From positions 1-64,000 of IMG/VR virus record IMGVR_UViG_3300003937_000081: a DNA stretch of 64,000 nt, one strand, 5' to 3'. This DNA comes from a virus. Below are positions 42,298-52,308 of this stretch, piece by piece. The notes beneath the pieces were generated by a model. It saw only the letters and a list, made by a program, of their open reading frames with translations. It ran no database searches and was not told where the DNA came from. Position 1 is the first letter of the stretch; every line of letters starts with the position of its first letter. The position numbers and the translations under genes were made by a program.

Positions 42298-44094
42298 TTA
42301 GAATACTACAGGAACAATTCCAACCATTGGCACTGGTCCAGCAGGTGTAGGAATTCCACCAAGATATAATAATTTAAATTCTAATAAGTGTAACATATAC
42401 GCAGCCGCAACAGCTGTTGAAACTGCTAATGCAGGTGGCATTGGAGCAGGAATAACTGAAAATGTTTTCCCGGTATTCCATGCTCTTCTTAAATTCTTAG
42501 CCAATCTTTTTTTACCACCATAATAAATTGGAATATAAATTCCAGTAAGTGGAGGAGGAATCAATGCTGGCAAAGCAGATGGAGATGGTGTAAATGGTTT
42601 CACTAAACATGCATACCAATATGCAATAGTTATTTCTGCCATTTCTTCATAAGGATCACCACCTGGCCAAGTATAATCTATATTACTATCTTCTTCTGCA
42701 GCATCACATTCTTCTGCAGCGGCCTTAGCGTCGATCACTTGTTGTCTTTGAAATTTAAATATAGTTCCACCTGATGTTGGGTTTATATCAATCACATGTT
42801 CAGGTGTTCTAGCGTTGCTCATTGCATTTGGAATTTTGCGCCAACCATTTTTTAATTCTTGATCTCTATACTTTGATTTAACCCAATTATTATTTTTTGT
42901 AAATTTAGGAGCATTAGTAACAATACCTTCTGCATTTGCACTAAACGATCCGCTTCTTACACCAGGATACCAACTAAATGTCGCAATAACATGTGATGTT
43001 AAAATTTTAGGTCTTTTACTATCAGTTTCGTAATCATATGCAACCTGTATTTTATACCTATTTAGTGGACATTCTAATTCTATAGGCAAAACAATTTCAT
43101 TAGTGGCATCTTTTTGAATTCTCTGTCTTAGTGCGTTTGTGTTAAAAAATGCACTTTCAGATTCTTCACCTGGATGTGCATCATGAATTGCTTCAACACA
43201 TATGCTACTTACATTATTAGCAAGCTGTGTCCAACTATAACCTGCATCTTCAATATCACTTCTAGTTTCGTTACTAATATTAGGATATGGTAAACCCGAC
43301 CAGTTTCCTCCAAATCCACTCGAATTACTATAGTTTTCTGAACCAAGACATGCTAACCAAATATAGAATTCCCATTTAGTGTTTACGTTTGTAATACCGC
43401 TAAATTGTTGTAATAATCTAGAAGCAAAAAGTTTTTCTAAATCCTCTTGCGATTCATCTCCAGTTAAACATGGAAATTCAAAAAATCTAAACTTTTTTAA
43501 ATCCATAGCAGAATCATTCTTATACTCGTCTATAAACTTACTAAATTTCTTATCTAATTTCTTTTGTTCCTCAATTGGATCTGGTTCCTCAACTGGATCT
43601 GGACAAAAATCAGCATAATCAGGATGTGACTCTTTACCCATTTCAGTTAAATTACCATCTTCATCATATTGATCTTGCAATGGAATATCACCCTCTTTTA
43701 ATAATCGTTCAAATACTAAGCCATAACCTTGTTTTAAAAGAAATTCAGCAGCAGGATTATTAGTATGCGTTGCACCAAACGGTGTCATTGCTAAACCTTT
43801 TACAGCTTCTAAATATCTTTCAGCAACTCTTACACCAAAATCATATCTTCCACTTAGAGGTGCAAGATTAATAGCATTTATCATTGCAGTAGGATCTGTT
43901 GTTAATGATACGTTTAGTGGATTTCCAGGTTTAATAGATTTTATTAGATCTAAAGATGGAGGAAAAATAGGAACTTGATTAACACCAACCTTTGGAAGAG
44001 CATATGAAACTATAGCACCACCTGGTTTTGTAAATTCTCGCCCAGCAATATCAGCTGCTAAATTTGGTATGAATGTTGGCCACAGTGCAGGCAT
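42298..44094 (-). CDS. Virion structural protein with hydrophobic C terminus
   Basis: A 598-residue protein. The N terminus is Pro-rich (MPALWPTFIPNLAADIAGRE). The middle has acidic and helical parts. The C terminus (about 515-598) has Pro- and Ala-rich hydrophobic stretches (ALPALIPPPLTGIYIPIYYG; ALAVSTAVAAAYMLHLLEFK) that could be one or two membrane-inserting helices. It follows the gp5-like spike gene, so a hub or tape-measure-associated protein that reaches the membrane is possible. I do not recognise the family. Confidence 0.5.
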   Translation of the reverse strand: MPALWPTFIPNLAADIAGREFTKPGGAIVSYALPKVGVNQVPIFPPSLDLIKSIKPGNPLNVSLTTDPTAMINAINLAPLSGRYDFGVRVAERYLEAVKGLAMTPFGATHTNNPAAEFLLKQGYGLVFERLLKEGDIPLQDQYDEDGNLTEMGKESHPDYADFCPDPVEEPDPIEEQKKLDKKFSKFIDEYKNDSAMDLKKFRFFEFPCLTGDESQEDLEKLFASRLLQQFSGITNVNTKWEFYIWLACLGSENYSNSSGFGGNWSGLPYPNISNETRSDIEDAGYSWTQLANNVSSICVEAIHDAHPGEESESAFFNTNALRQRIQKDATNEIVLPIELECPLNRYKIQVAYDYETDSKRPKILTSHVIATFSWYPGVRSGSFSANAEGIVTNAPKFTKNNNWVKSKYRDQELKNGWRKIPNAMSNARTPEHVIDINPTSGGTIFKFQRQQVIDAKAAAEECDAAEEDSNIDYTWPGGDPYEEMAEITIAYWYACLVKPFTPSPSALPALIPPPLTGIYIPIYYGGKKRLAKNLRRAWNTGKTFSVIPAPMPPALAVSTAVAAAYMLHLLEFKLLYLGGIPTPAGPVPMVGIVPVVF

Positions 44095-44096
44095 AA

Positions 44097-44813
44097 CTAC
44101 TTATTCTTTTGTTGATACTTAATATGAGAACTTGATAATTTACCTACGGTTGCTGGTGTAGGTGGCATGGGAGGACCAGATGGTCCAACTCCAGTTGGGT
44201 GAATATGTGCATTATAATCATCTAACCATGTTTGTAACCAATCTTGTAAAGATTGACCTCTCACTGCTGGCTCTGTTTCATCAGCACCTGGTTCACCTTC
44301 ATTTGAAACGAATATATCACCGCAGTCTAAGAACATCTTCGCATCTGTGCTTATTTTAATGAATCCTTCTTCGTCTATCTGTATCATCGGTCTTTCCTTG
44401 GCTCCACTCCCTCGAGTAATAACTAAGCCATCTTCAGGTGAATGATATATTCTAACATTTCTTTCTGCATCATATACTAAACTAATTACGTCATGTGGTG
44501 CATCAGATGCTTCCAATATATCTGTCTTTAAATCTGGATTTTGATCAATCTGAAACCAATATTCTGGGTGGTATATGTTTCCGTTATCAAATCTAACTGC
44601 AACAATATCGCCAACTCTTGGAACAGCATGTGATCCAATTTGATCTCTATTCATAGGAGTTGCCCATGGAATAGCATCATCTGTCAGTTTATCAAATTTA
44701 CCATAAACTTTTACGCGACATCTACCATTAAGTAAAGGATCTTCGTTTACTACAACTTCTCCTAACCAATGAGTTTCTCTTAGATTATCTTCAACTAATT
44801 CTTTATCATTCAT
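44097..44813 (-). CDS. 5: Baseplate central spike, gp5-like OB-fold protein without lysozyme
   Basis: A 238-residue protein. It opens with WLGEVVVNEDPLLNGRCRVK and VYGKFDKLTDDAIPWATPMN, and has VGDIVAVRFDNGNIYHPEYW, which are the conserved features of the gp5/gpV OB-fold. A short beta part follows (VRIYHSPEDGLVITRGSGAK; MIQIDEEGFIKISTDAKM). The tail end has NAHIHPTGVGPSGPP, typical of spike ends with a His cluster. T4 gp5 is 575 residues with a lysozyme domain; that domain is absent here. It follows the tube-like 475-residue protein. Confidence 0.78.
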   Translation of the reverse strand: MNDKELVEDNLRETHWLGEVVVNEDPLLNGRCRVKVYGKFDKLTDDAIPWATPMNRDQIGSHAVPRVGDIVAVRFDNGNIYHPEYWFQIDQNPDLKTDILEASDAPHDVISLVYDAERNVRIYHSPEDGLVITRGSGAKERPMIQIDEEGFIKISTDAKMFLDCGDIFVSNEGEPGADETEPAVRGQSLQDWLQTWLDDYNAHIHPTGVGPSGPPMPPTPATVGKLSSSHIKYQQKNK

Positions 44814-44815
44814 GC

Positions 44816-46243
44816 TTATGAGTGTACGTTCTCGTTAATGTTATCATCTGGACTACTATCAACACCAGGTTCATGAATTCTTCCAGGTGTAATGTTTTGA
44901 CTTTCTGGTTCTTGTGCAACAGGATCATATACCTTTTGATTAATTGGAAAATCAGGGGAACTATCTATTCCTGGATCATATACACCAACCGGTGTAATAT
45001 TCCCATTACTTGGAACATTAGTATTATTTGGATTTAATTGTCCAGCTAAATTTAAAATAGCATTTACACTTCCTGCTTCTAGCGCACTATTAATATCACT
45101 TAAACTTCCTAAGAAACCTGTACTTCCATGTACGTTATCTAATAACAATCCTTTTACAGCATCCATGCCTCTATTTGCTAAAGAGGCTGCAGCTCCTGTT
45201 AAACCTTCTGGATAAACTCTACCTAAAGGATTATTACCAAATCCTGGTAAACCATTTTTTAAATTATTAAATCTATTTACTAAACCACCTGCAAGTCCAT
45301 TAACTTTATCGCTTATTGCATTTTGTGCAATCGCTAATGGATTAAAAGGCTGATTAGGATATAAACCATCATCTGGTTTTGCATCCGGAAATAATGGACT
45401 TTTTTCTTCTTCTGATATGTTTTCTCCAAACTTAGAACCTGACATAAAGCCAGTATTCCAAGTAAATGATACTTTTGGTTTTTTCTTTTCAGGGTTTTTA
45501 GATTGATCTGCAAATATGCCAGCAATTGTGTCTATTTGCCATTCACAAAAACCTAATTCAAACATAATATGTGGTTTGGCATCAGCAGTATATTGTTTAA
45601 CTAATGGAGCATCAAACTTACCAGCATTTCTACCAGCTGCAGTTTCATAACCCTTAGCTCTAGGAATAAGATTAACAGAAGTACCTGCTTCATTACCTGG
45701 CATTTCAGCGCCATATAAGTTCAAATCCCTAGCGACCGTACTTTGTTGAAATGTCCTAACTTCTGAAAGTACAGTCCAAACTCTAAAGTGTCTTAAATTT
45801 TTAGGTAAGATTTCTACATATCTTCTAAAATCATAACATGCATTCTTATATAGTGTCATCAATGCAACTGCAGTTAACTCTACGTTTTCTTCTAAACATT
45901 CTATTTCTATCTTAGGAGTTTCTTGTCCTCTAAATGGCTCATCCATTTTACCATAAGTCTCAACTAACTCTAAACCTGTAACACTTTGCCAAAACCATGG
46001 CATTTCTTTATTGATTTTAAAAAGAACCTTTCTAAAATTAGCTAATTTTTTGGCATACGTTGTACCCATATTAGCATCTACCATTTTTTCTAGATACTCT
46101 TCTGCTGGACCTGCCAATAAAGGAGAATGTTCCCTATCTACACCATCAAACATAAAGAAAAAACTGAGATAAGTTGGATCTTCACTGATCTTACTTAAAA
46201 CAGAACCTTTTCTAAACTCGTTAATATGTTTAAAGTCTGACAT
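44816..46243 (-). CDS. Tube-like baseplate protein (gp48/gp54-type candidate)
   Basis: A 475-residue protein. Residues 15-190 (DPTYLSFFFMFDGVDREHSP; GLELVETYGKMDEPFRGQET; YVEILPKNLRHFRVWTVLSE) and HIMFELGFCEWQID near 245 have the strand-helix order of tail-tube-fold proteins, as in the T4 tube initiators gp48 and gp54. The C terminus (about 300-475) is Gly/Asn/Pro-rich, with repeated GVYDPGIDSSPD and RIHEPGVDSSPD forms, and probably flexible. It lies between the hub gene and the gp5-like gene. Confidence 0.45.
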   Translation of the reverse strand: MSDFKHINEFRKGSVLSKISEDPTYLSFFFMFDGVDREHSPLLAGPAEEYLEKMVDANMGTTYAKKLANFRKVLFKINKEMPWFWQSVTGLELVETYGKMDEPFRGQETPKIEIECLEENVELTAVALMTLYKNACYDFRRYVEILPKNLRHFRVWTVLSEVRTFQQSTVARDLNLYGAEMPGNEAGTSVNLIPRAKGYETAAGRNAGKFDAPLVKQYTADAKPHIMFELGFCEWQIDTIAGIFADQSKNPEKKKPKVSFTWNTGFMSGSKFGENISEEEKSPLFPDAKPDDGLYPNQPFNPLAIAQNAISDKVNGLAGGLVNRFNNLKNGLPGFGNNPLGRVYPEGLTGAAASLANRGMDAVKGLLLDNVHGSTGFLGSLSDINSALEAGSVNAILNLAGQLNPNNTNVPSNGNITPVGVYDPGIDSSPDFPINQKVYDPVAQEPESQNITPGRIHEPGVDSSPDDNINENVHS

Positions 46244-46256
46244 ATATTATTTATCT

Positions 46257-48164
46257 TTATTTTTTTTGCATATTTTGGACGTTAGGGTCTTGTTTCGATG
46301 GATCTAAAAATGCTTTAGCTTCATTTACAACTCCGCCCTCATCTAATATTGTATTTGTTCTAATTCTAGGGTCACCTCTATATACTTCAGCACCACTTGC
46401 ATCAAATACAACTATTCTCAACATATTACCAGTTATTAATATTTCATATACATGTGGCGTTGACTCTGGTGTAGGTTCCGGTGTAGGCTCTGGTGTAGGC
46501 TCTGGTGTAGGCTCTGGTGTTGGTTCTGGGGTTGGTTCTGGTGTTGGTTCTGGAGTTGGTTCAGGTGCTGGTTCCGGGCTATTTTCAGCCACATTATCTG
46601 CTTTTTCTTCATCAGTAGCATCTTCAAGTCCAGGTGGATTAATTAGATTTTCTGTTCTTGTTGGCCATTCTCTTCTAAGAAGTATCATTGTTTGTTTTGT
46701 GACATCTTCTTCTACTTCATATATAATACTTTCAATTATATAATAACCTGACAAAAATGAATCTAAAGATTGACTTGGACTATTTTTACCAACATCTGCT
46801 AAATCTTCACTAGCTTCTTCCAATCCAAAAGGCTCATCTTTATCCATGCCTAATTCTTTTTTATCACCTTTAATTCTTTCGTTTTGTTGTATGGCTTTAG
46901 GGTTAGTAATATACATTAAAACAGGAATCTTTTGATATTTATATAAAGATGGATTAAATGAATTTAAAGTAACTTCTAATTTCATTTTTTGTGTTTCAGC
47001 CTCATTTTGTGCATTGTGCAATTGTGAAAATGCAGCATTGGGGTGTACGTTACCCAATCCATCATCACCGGCCTCTTGTCTTCCAATATACTTATATTTG
47101 ATTTGATCAATATGTCTTTTATCATTTCTATTACCCTTTAGTGGCTCTTCTAATTCTTTTAAATCATTTCCACCTAAAGACTCTATTCTAAATTCTTGTT
47201 TTCTCTCACCAGCATCACCGTTGTTATTATAAATAGTTACTTCTCTGGCATATCCGTTTTTTGCACTAACATTTGCAGAATTATTTAATATATTAGATTT
47301 CTCTATAAATGAACTATTTCCCATAAAAGCAACATGATTTGTCAATAGTAATGGTACCTCAATGTCGTTTCCTGTTTTAGCATTTTTTTCAGCATCAGTT
47401 GTAGCCACCATTGATTCAGCAGCTGAAGCCAATGATTCAGCAAATTCTTCTATCGGTGGATTAGGTGAATTAAACAATGCATTTACATCTACGTAATTCA
47501 TATAGTAGTATGGATCGATCCAAAACTTTTGAAAAGATTCTTCACCTATATAACTTTCTTTGATTATCTTTTTTATAAAACTAAGATATGGTTCAAACGC
47601 CATAATTCTAGACTGTGCATCGTCAGCCGCATCAATATTAGTTGCTAAACCCAATTCTAAGTCTCGGGCTACTTCTTCCATATGAGTTAAAGAATCTGCA
47701 CTTTCAAAATTTCTACAATCTTCGGCCTGCATTCTAGGAATTTTACAAACTCCAAATATTTCAAATACAGCAGTTCCAACATTTCCATCTTTTGGGGATT
47801 CACAGCTTATAATATCAAAATCCATATGAATAGATTTAAATGTTTCTTGATTTTTAGAATTTATAAGTATTGTGAAGAAATCACCATCTCTTGGATAACT
47901 ACCAACTGCAAATTTTCCAGCTTCGTCGCTCAATTCAATTTCACATTCTGGTAAATCACCCATTAAATTTAACTCAAAACGTATAACGTCAGTCGGTGCA
48001 AATTGATAACCATTAATAAGTATAAATGGTTTAAGAGTTGCAACCATAGTAGATTGCTTGTACTCTGCCTCGTCTTTCTTTTCTTCAGCAAGTGCATCCA
48101 TCTTGATCTCAGTTGGCCTAATCGCTGGTTCTACAACTGCTAATATATTGTTAGATAATTCCAT
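46257..48164 (-). CDS. 27: Baseplate hub protein, gp27-like, with PEPT-repeat linker
   Basis: A 635-residue protein. Residues 40-140 (LKPFILINGYQFAPTDVIRF; CEIELSDEAGKFAVGSYPRD) match the first barrel of gp27/gpD-type hub proteins, and FLSGYYIIESIIYEVEEDVT followed by MILLRREWP near 490-515 fits their last barrel. Then comes an acidic Pro linker of about ten PEPT units (about 530-570) and an added C-terminal beta domain (HVYEILITGNMLRIVVFDAS). T4 gp27 is 391 residues, so the repeat and the extra domain are additions. A trimer of this protein would join the tube to the spike. Confidence 0.6.
   Translation of the reverse strand: MELSNNILAVVEPAIRPTEIKMDALAEEKKDEAEYKQSTMVATLKPFILINGYQFAPTDVIRFELNLMGDLPECEIELSDEAGKFAVGSYPRDGDFFTILINSKNQETFKSIHMDFDIISCESPKDGNVGTAVFEIFGVCKIPRMQAEDCRNFESADSLTHMEEVARDLELGLATNIDAADDAQSRIMAFEPYLSFIKKIIKESYIGEESFQKFWIDPYYYMNYVDVNALFNSPNPPIEEFAESLASAAESMVATTDAEKNAKTGNDIEVPLLLTNHVAFMGNSSFIEKSNILNNSANVSAKNGYAREVTIYNNNGDAGERKQEFRIESLGGNDLKELEEPLKGNRNDKRHIDQIKYKYIGRQEAGDDGLGNVHPNAAFSQLHNAQNEAETQKMKLEVTLNSFNPSLYKYQKIPVLMYITNPKAIQQNERIKGDKKELGMDKDEPFGLEEASEDLADVGKNSPSQSLDSFLSGYYIIESIIYEVEEDVTKQTMILLRREWPTRTENLINPPGLEDATDEEKADNVAENSPEPAPEPTPEPTPEPTPEPTPEPTPEPTPEPTPEPTPESTPHVYEILITGNMLRIVVFDASGAEVYRGDPRIRTNTILDEGGVVNEAKAFLDPSKQDPNVQNMQKK
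46457..46576 (-). repeat. 12-bp tandem repeats coding for (PEPT)n
   Basis: About ten head-to-tail 12-base units of the form ggtgtaggctct or ggtgttggttct on the plus strand. They encode the Pro-Glu-Pro-Thr linker in the hub-like gene. Confidence 0.9.
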
Positions 48165-48172
48165 ATAGTATG

Positions 48173-49063
48173 TTATTTAGAGCAAGGTGCGTCTGGGTTA
48201 TTTGTTGGATTGTTGTCAGCATTTCCAGGTGCAGTTCCATCGGGTTCATCTCCACCTACATTATCAGCAGTGTCTGTTCTTCCACTTCCGCCTCCGTTTC
48301 CACTACCTGTTCCATTAGCTGTTCCACTACCCGTTCCACTACCACGTTCAGTTTGAACTACTCCACTATTTTCAGATAAAAGATCTTCATATAATTTTCC
48401 ACTTCCGCCTCCGTTTCCACTTCCGCTTCCGTTTCCACTACTGTTTGTTAATTGTGAATTGTCATTTGCATCTATTATAAGCTCAGCTACAGTTGCTTCT
48501 TCATCTGAAGAATTATCAAATTTATCTTGATTTCTAATATCAGATAATATAGAATCAACTACGGCATCCGTTTGTGGTCCCATACCAAATCTAATGTTAG
48601 AACCATCAAACTCGTAATTTTTTCTACCAACTGGAATAACATTAGGTGGCAATAAGTTTTCTTTGTTATATTTCTTTTTAAGTGCCTTTAATCTTCTTTG
48701 ATCAGTTTTACTTAATCGTTTAGTTTTTATAAACTGATTCTTAATAGGATTATCCTCATACATTTGTGGAGATTCTAATCTAAAATAAGGAATAGTGTCC
48801 ATAGGAATCCAAAGTTCTTCACCTACGTTAATAGAAAAAGGATCAGAAATACCATTGAATTTTAATATAATGTCTAATCCTGAAGTAGTACCATAGTGTT
48901 CAGTAGCAATTCTATCAGGTCTTACTAAATCATCATCTTTAACGATATGTTTAGCAACCATTACATAATCTTCGGGATTTAAACTTCCGAACAGCATAGT
49001 AGGTTGAGCTAAAAATAATTTACCGTCTCCTATTTTTTTATTTACAAATATTTTAAATTCCAT
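48173..49063 (-). CDS. 53: gp53-like baseplate wedge protein with LysM-like segment
   Basis: A 296-residue protein. Residues 42-95 (LVRPDRIATEHYGTTSGLDI; LKFNGISDPFSINVGEELWI) have the LysM-like pattern, with a Tyr-Gly, the N-G-I-S-D-P-F turn and the G-E-x-L-x-I-P end seen in T4 gp53 and tail protein X. T4 gp53 is 196 residues; the excess here is a C-terminal Gly/Ser/Asn low-complexity tail (about 205-296), which includes a second short conserved piece (KLYEDLLSENSGVVQTERG). The tail resembles the Gly/Ser linkers of the fibre genes. In T4, gp53 joins wedges around the hub. Confidence 0.65.
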   Translation of the reverse strand: MEFKIFVNKKIGDGKLFLAQPTMLFGSLNPEDYVMVAKHIVKDDDLVRPDRIATEHYGTTSGLDIILKFNGISDPFSINVGEELWIPMDTIPYFRLESPQMYEDNPIKNQFIKTKRLSKTDQRRLKALKKKYNKENLLPPNVIPVGRKNYEFDGSNIRFGMGPQTDAVVDSILSDIRNQDKFDNSSDEEATVAELIIDANDNSQLTNSSGNGSGSGNGGGSGKLYEDLLSENSGVVQTERGSGTGSGTANGTGSGNGGGSGRTDTADNVGGDEPDGTAPGNADNNPTNNPDAPCSK

Positions 49064-49077
49064 CCTATTAGTTTATT

Positions 49078-50922
49078 TTAACCAGCAGACATATCAGATA
49101 ATCTACTCATATATGGTTTATTAGCAAGATTTCCTTTTCCAGATTTATCTCCATATGCATCCACATTTAACATTGCATCTATGTCTATTCCTTCACCTTC
49201 ACCCCATTCTGGTTGTAAATACATTCTACCTCGACCAGCATTAAACATAGATTCAATATCTGTTTTATCTCTTGGTCTTCCAGGTTTTAAAGTAGTTTCA
49301 ACTTTCAGTTTAGTAGGAAATCCTTCAAAACCGAGTGGTCCTTCAAATGAAAAATTAGTATCTTCTAAACATAAGTTTCCGCATACCATTATAGGATTCA
49401 TTGGATTACCTATAGTCACATGCCAGTTTCCAGTAGGATCACCTGTTAAAAAAGCTTTAATTACATCACCACCACTAGGTCCTCCCATCATTTTCATTAA
49501 ACCTCCACCTACGATATTTTCAAGAATAGAAGAATCACCTAGAATTTTATTAATACCTTCACCGTTTTTAATATTACTTGCAGTTTTCTTAAGTTGATCC
49601 ATAAAATTACCACCCATACCTGCAAGAGTGTCAGCAATAGAACCTAAATAACCAGCATAATCACCTTTCTCTAATAAAGCCGTATCACCGAATGGCTTTC
49701 CAGTTGCACCAGATCCAGAAAATCTAGTAGCTCCTCCCCAAAATGGTGCGTTACTATATGTAAGTGCCAATACGTTGGCTAGTGTATCCATAAATGCAAC
49801 CTTTGGACTAGTACCTGGATATGCCTTTAAGTCATAATGAAATGATAATTTAAATTCTTGTTCAAATTTAAGTCCTTTTTCTCTAGCTAGAACTTTATCT
49901 ATAATATTAAGAGGTCCAAATACTTTATTTGGGTAAGTTTCTTTAGTGTGATCTACGTTACCTGCATTTCTAAGTTTTTTAGCTTGAACCGATGTAAAAC
50001 CATTTAATCCTGATTCAATCGCAGCTCCATATTTACTATTATCAATTGCGGCTCCAGCTGCACCTCTATCAGATTGTCTTGATTGTGCATCTTGTATTTC
50101 TGATTTAGCTTCTTTCCATTGATATCCTGTTGTGAATTTTAATATTTCTTTTAAATCATTACCTAAACCTGGAGATAACCACGTCACTGCTCTTGCCAAA
50201 TCAGGTGCAGAAGAATCTACCTTTTTACCTTTGGTTCCTGCAGTTTTAGGACTTAATAAGTCATCACCTACAGGATATGCAAATCTTCTAAGTGTAACTA
50301 AATAATCATTAGATATTTGACCATAGTGTTCCATTTGAATAAAATCACTATAACTATAAGAGAAGCATGCACCTCCAACAGACTGTGAATACTCTACAAT
50401 ATTTCTTGCTGTTGGATTTTTTTGTAAGTTTTGTGCTAATGCAGCAGTTACTGGTTTATTATATGTTTTACCATTGTATTCTGTACCAGAGTCTTCTGAA
50501 ACTGTACCTACCCTGTTTTGATATCTATGTAATGTCCAATTATTAAATAAACTTCGAGGAGCTTTTCCAAAAGTAACTGTTTCACCTTTGTCTTCATATG
50601 TGTCTCCTTTTTCACCGCTCACTACGGATTTTATAGGATATGCTCTGGAATCTACACCTTTTTCAGGATACAACGAACTTCCGCTTTGTGCTTCTCCAAA
50701 AACACTTTCTTGACTTAAAGTTGTTTTTCCAGTTCCTTTCTGGTCTGCTGCCGATGGTTTAGGAGAATCAAGAGCACCGGATTTTGGTGTTCTAGTTATA
50801 ACTTCTCTTCCATTTACAGTATCATCATAAAAATATTCAGATACTTCTAAACCTGTGGTTTTATCAACAACGTTTAAAACCTTCTTAAAAATAAAATTTG
50901 CATCATTACCAATTCCAGACAT
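49078..50922 (-). CDS. Tube-associated baseplate protein (gp48/gp54-like candidate)
   Basis: A 614-residue protein. Near residue 192, DFIQMEHYGQISNDYLVTLR, and near 355, FEQEFKLSFHYDLKAYPGTS, are tube-fold-like strands. Residues about 510-580 (NWHVTIGNPMNPIMVCGNLC; EGPLGFEGFPTKLKVETTLK) are a strongly conserved-looking block, ending with a DIESMFNAGRGRMYL helix. It precedes the gp53- and gp27-like genes. A tail-tube initiator or tube-baseplate junction role is inferred; it is longer than either T4 gp48 (364) or gp54 (320). Confidence 0.45.
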   Translation of the reverse strand: MSGIGNDANFIFKKVLNVVDKTTGLEVSEYFYDDTVNGREVITRTPKSGALDSPKPSAADQKGTGKTTLSQESVFGEAQSGSSLYPEKGVDSRAYPIKSVVSGEKGDTYEDKGETVTFGKAPRSLFNNWTLHRYQNRVGTVSEDSGTEYNGKTYNKPVTAALAQNLQKNPTARNIVEYSQSVGGACFSYSYSDFIQMEHYGQISNDYLVTLRRFAYPVGDDLLSPKTAGTKGKKVDSSAPDLARAVTWLSPGLGNDLKEILKFTTGYQWKEAKSEIQDAQSRQSDRGAAGAAIDNSKYGAAIESGLNGFTSVQAKKLRNAGNVDHTKETYPNKVFGPLNIIDKVLAREKGLKFEQEFKLSFHYDLKAYPGTSPKVAFMDTLANVLALTYSNAPFWGGATRFSGSGATGKPFGDTALLEKGDYAGYLGSIADTLAGMGGNFMDQLKKTASNIKNGEGINKILGDSSILENIVGGGLMKMMGGPSGGDVIKAFLTGDPTGNWHVTIGNPMNPIMVCGNLCLEDTNFSFEGPLGFEGFPTKLKVETTLKPGRPRDKTDIESMFNAGRGRMYLQPEWGEGEGIDIDAMLNVDAYGDKSGKGNLANKPYMSRLSDMSAG

Positions 50923-50941
50923 AAATATGAATTTCTTTTTT

Positions 50942-50951
50942 TATATATATC
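50942..50951 (-). promoter_or_regulatory. Late-promoter-like box upstream of 49078-50922
   Basis: GATATATATA on the coding strand, about 19 bases before the ATG, in a 54-base gap. It is a variant of the common box and may start the baseplate operon. Confidence 0.4.
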
Positions 50952-50976
50952 TACGTATTATAGTAGGATAATATAT

Positions 50977-51576
50977 TTATACCCATTCAACGTTGTCCAT
51001 CTCATCGGTATCAGGTCTATATAGTAGATTATCAGACCATTTGTCATCTTTAGGATATTTATCTCCTAAAAATTTTTGTAAAGATTTTACGTATTCACCC
51101 TTTGTGTGCCAATAAAATTCACCGTTTCTATATGAAGATCTATTTACTAGCTCATATAACTCTTTCAGTTTCATCTCAACATGGAAGGTTTGTATTCTAT
51201 TAAAAAGATTTTCTTGTTCAACCCGAGTTCTCGTACAGAACACAGAGTCTACTACAATCATATATTGTTTCCATTTGGCACCATTGAATATATTGTTCTC
51301 AATATCTGCAACTGTAGAATATAAACCTCTTTTTAAATTTATTTTAGTGTCCTTTCCCTCAAAGTTTTTAATAAATCGTCCACCAAAAAGATTCTTTTTT
51401 AAGAAATATACTGGATCATAGAACTTTTTAATTCTAAGTTGATATTGAGGATTTACGTCATCAAACTTAACATCATAAATTGTAGCCCTAACAGGAATTA
51501 ATAAGTTAGGTTGCTGTGTAGTAGAAATAAGGGCATGAATCTGATCACCCTTAGAAAAGAGTTTGTGTTTAATCAT
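50977..51576 (-). CDS. Unknown protein upstream of baseplate operon
   Basis: A 199-residue basic protein. It begins MIKHKLFSKGDQIHALISTT and has beta-like strands (VRATIYDVKFDDVNPQYQLR), a loop with KNLFGGRF, and a C terminus of aromatic and charged residues (YPKDDKWSDNLLYRPDTDEM). Its start overlaps the preceding gene's end by 8 bases. I do not recognise it; as the last of a set of small genes before the tail operon it may be a tail or head assembly factor. Confidence 0.6.
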   Translation of the reverse strand: MIKHKLFSKGDQIHALISTTQQPNLLIPVRATIYDVKFDDVNPQYQLRIKKFYDPVYFLKKNLFGGRFIKNFEGKDTKINLKRGLYSTVADIENNIFNGAKWKQYMIVVDSVFCTRTRVEQENLFNRIQTFHVEMKLKELYELVNRSSYRNGEFYWHTKGEYVKSLQKFLGDKYPKDDKWSDNLLYRPDTDEMDNVEWV

Positions 51577-51982
51577 TGTTATCTATGAATCGAACATTGT
51601 CAAATTTACTTAAGACGCCTGTTTTTGGAAAGTCGCATCTATTAACCACAAGTAAATCTAATTCACAATCTTCTTCAACCATAGAGTTAATAAAGTCTCT
51701 GAAACCATTAACGGTATCTGCACTTAAGGATTTAAACATGTAAAGAATTTTAACATCATCGCGTTCTTCTTTTTCATCTAAATCCCATAAAACCTTTTGA
51801 ATACTTTTTCTAATGTATATAGAAATAATAATATTAGAAGGCTCGGCATTATTAGGATCACTTTTAATCAAACGATTAAATATATCATAATAAGACACTG
51901 ACAAATCATAGTCACCTTTTTTAGACAACTTATCAAACTCTGTCCTTGTTTTACACCAAACTCCTTCTATTTTTACATTCAT
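51569..51982 (-). CDS. Unknown small protein
   Basis: A 137-residue protein of mixed alpha/beta look (NIIISIYIRKSIQKVLWDLD; CELDLLVVNRCDFPKTGVLS). It shares one base with the gene before it and 8 with the one after, so it is translated as part of a tight run. No motif is recognised. It contains no signal or membrane segment and is probably a cytoplasmic assembly or regulatory protein. Confidence 0.6.
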   Translation of the reverse strand: MNVKIEGVWCKTRTEFDKLSKKGDYDLSVSYYDIFNRLIKSDPNNAEPSNIIISIYIRKSIQKVLWDLDEKEERDDVKILYMFKSLSADTVNGFRDFINSMVEEDCELDLLVVNRCDFPKTGVLSKFDNVRFIDNND

Positions 51983-52305
51983 TATTTTAACATGGATCCA
52001 AGTCTTTTGATTTCTTTCTCTAAGATTTGGATTTTATTTTTAATTTCGTTGTCAGACGTACTTATGTGTTGTGCACCCCATCCGACATATATCTGAAGAA
52101 GATCATTGTCTAATTCAGTTCCTACGTCCATTCCTAAATCAAATATTAAATCTTTTAAAAACTTAACTTGATTTGATCTTTTCATTGGCCCTTCAAATTC
52201 ATAAACTTGACGAGCCTCAAAGTCTTCTCCACCTCCATTGATGTTATCATCTACTAGTGTTTTTATTACACCATTATCTGCGGGCTCAATACCAATACTT
52301 AACAT
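51982..52305 (-). CDS. Unknown small protein with C-terminal coiled coil
   Basis: A 107-residue acidic protein. The first 80 residues have strands and helices (RQVYEFEGPMKRSNQVKFLK). The last 25 (NEIKNKIQILEKEIKRLGSM) form a clear heptad coiled coil, suggesting an oligomer or a partner-binding tail. It overlaps the next gene by one base. Function is unknown. Confidence 0.6.
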   Translation of the reverse strand: MLSIGIEPADNGVIKTLVDDNINGGGEDFEARQVYEFEGPMKRSNQVKFLKDLIFDLGMDVGTELDNDLLQIYVGWGAQHISTSDNEIKNKIQILEKEIKRLGSMLK

Positions 52306-52308
52306 ATA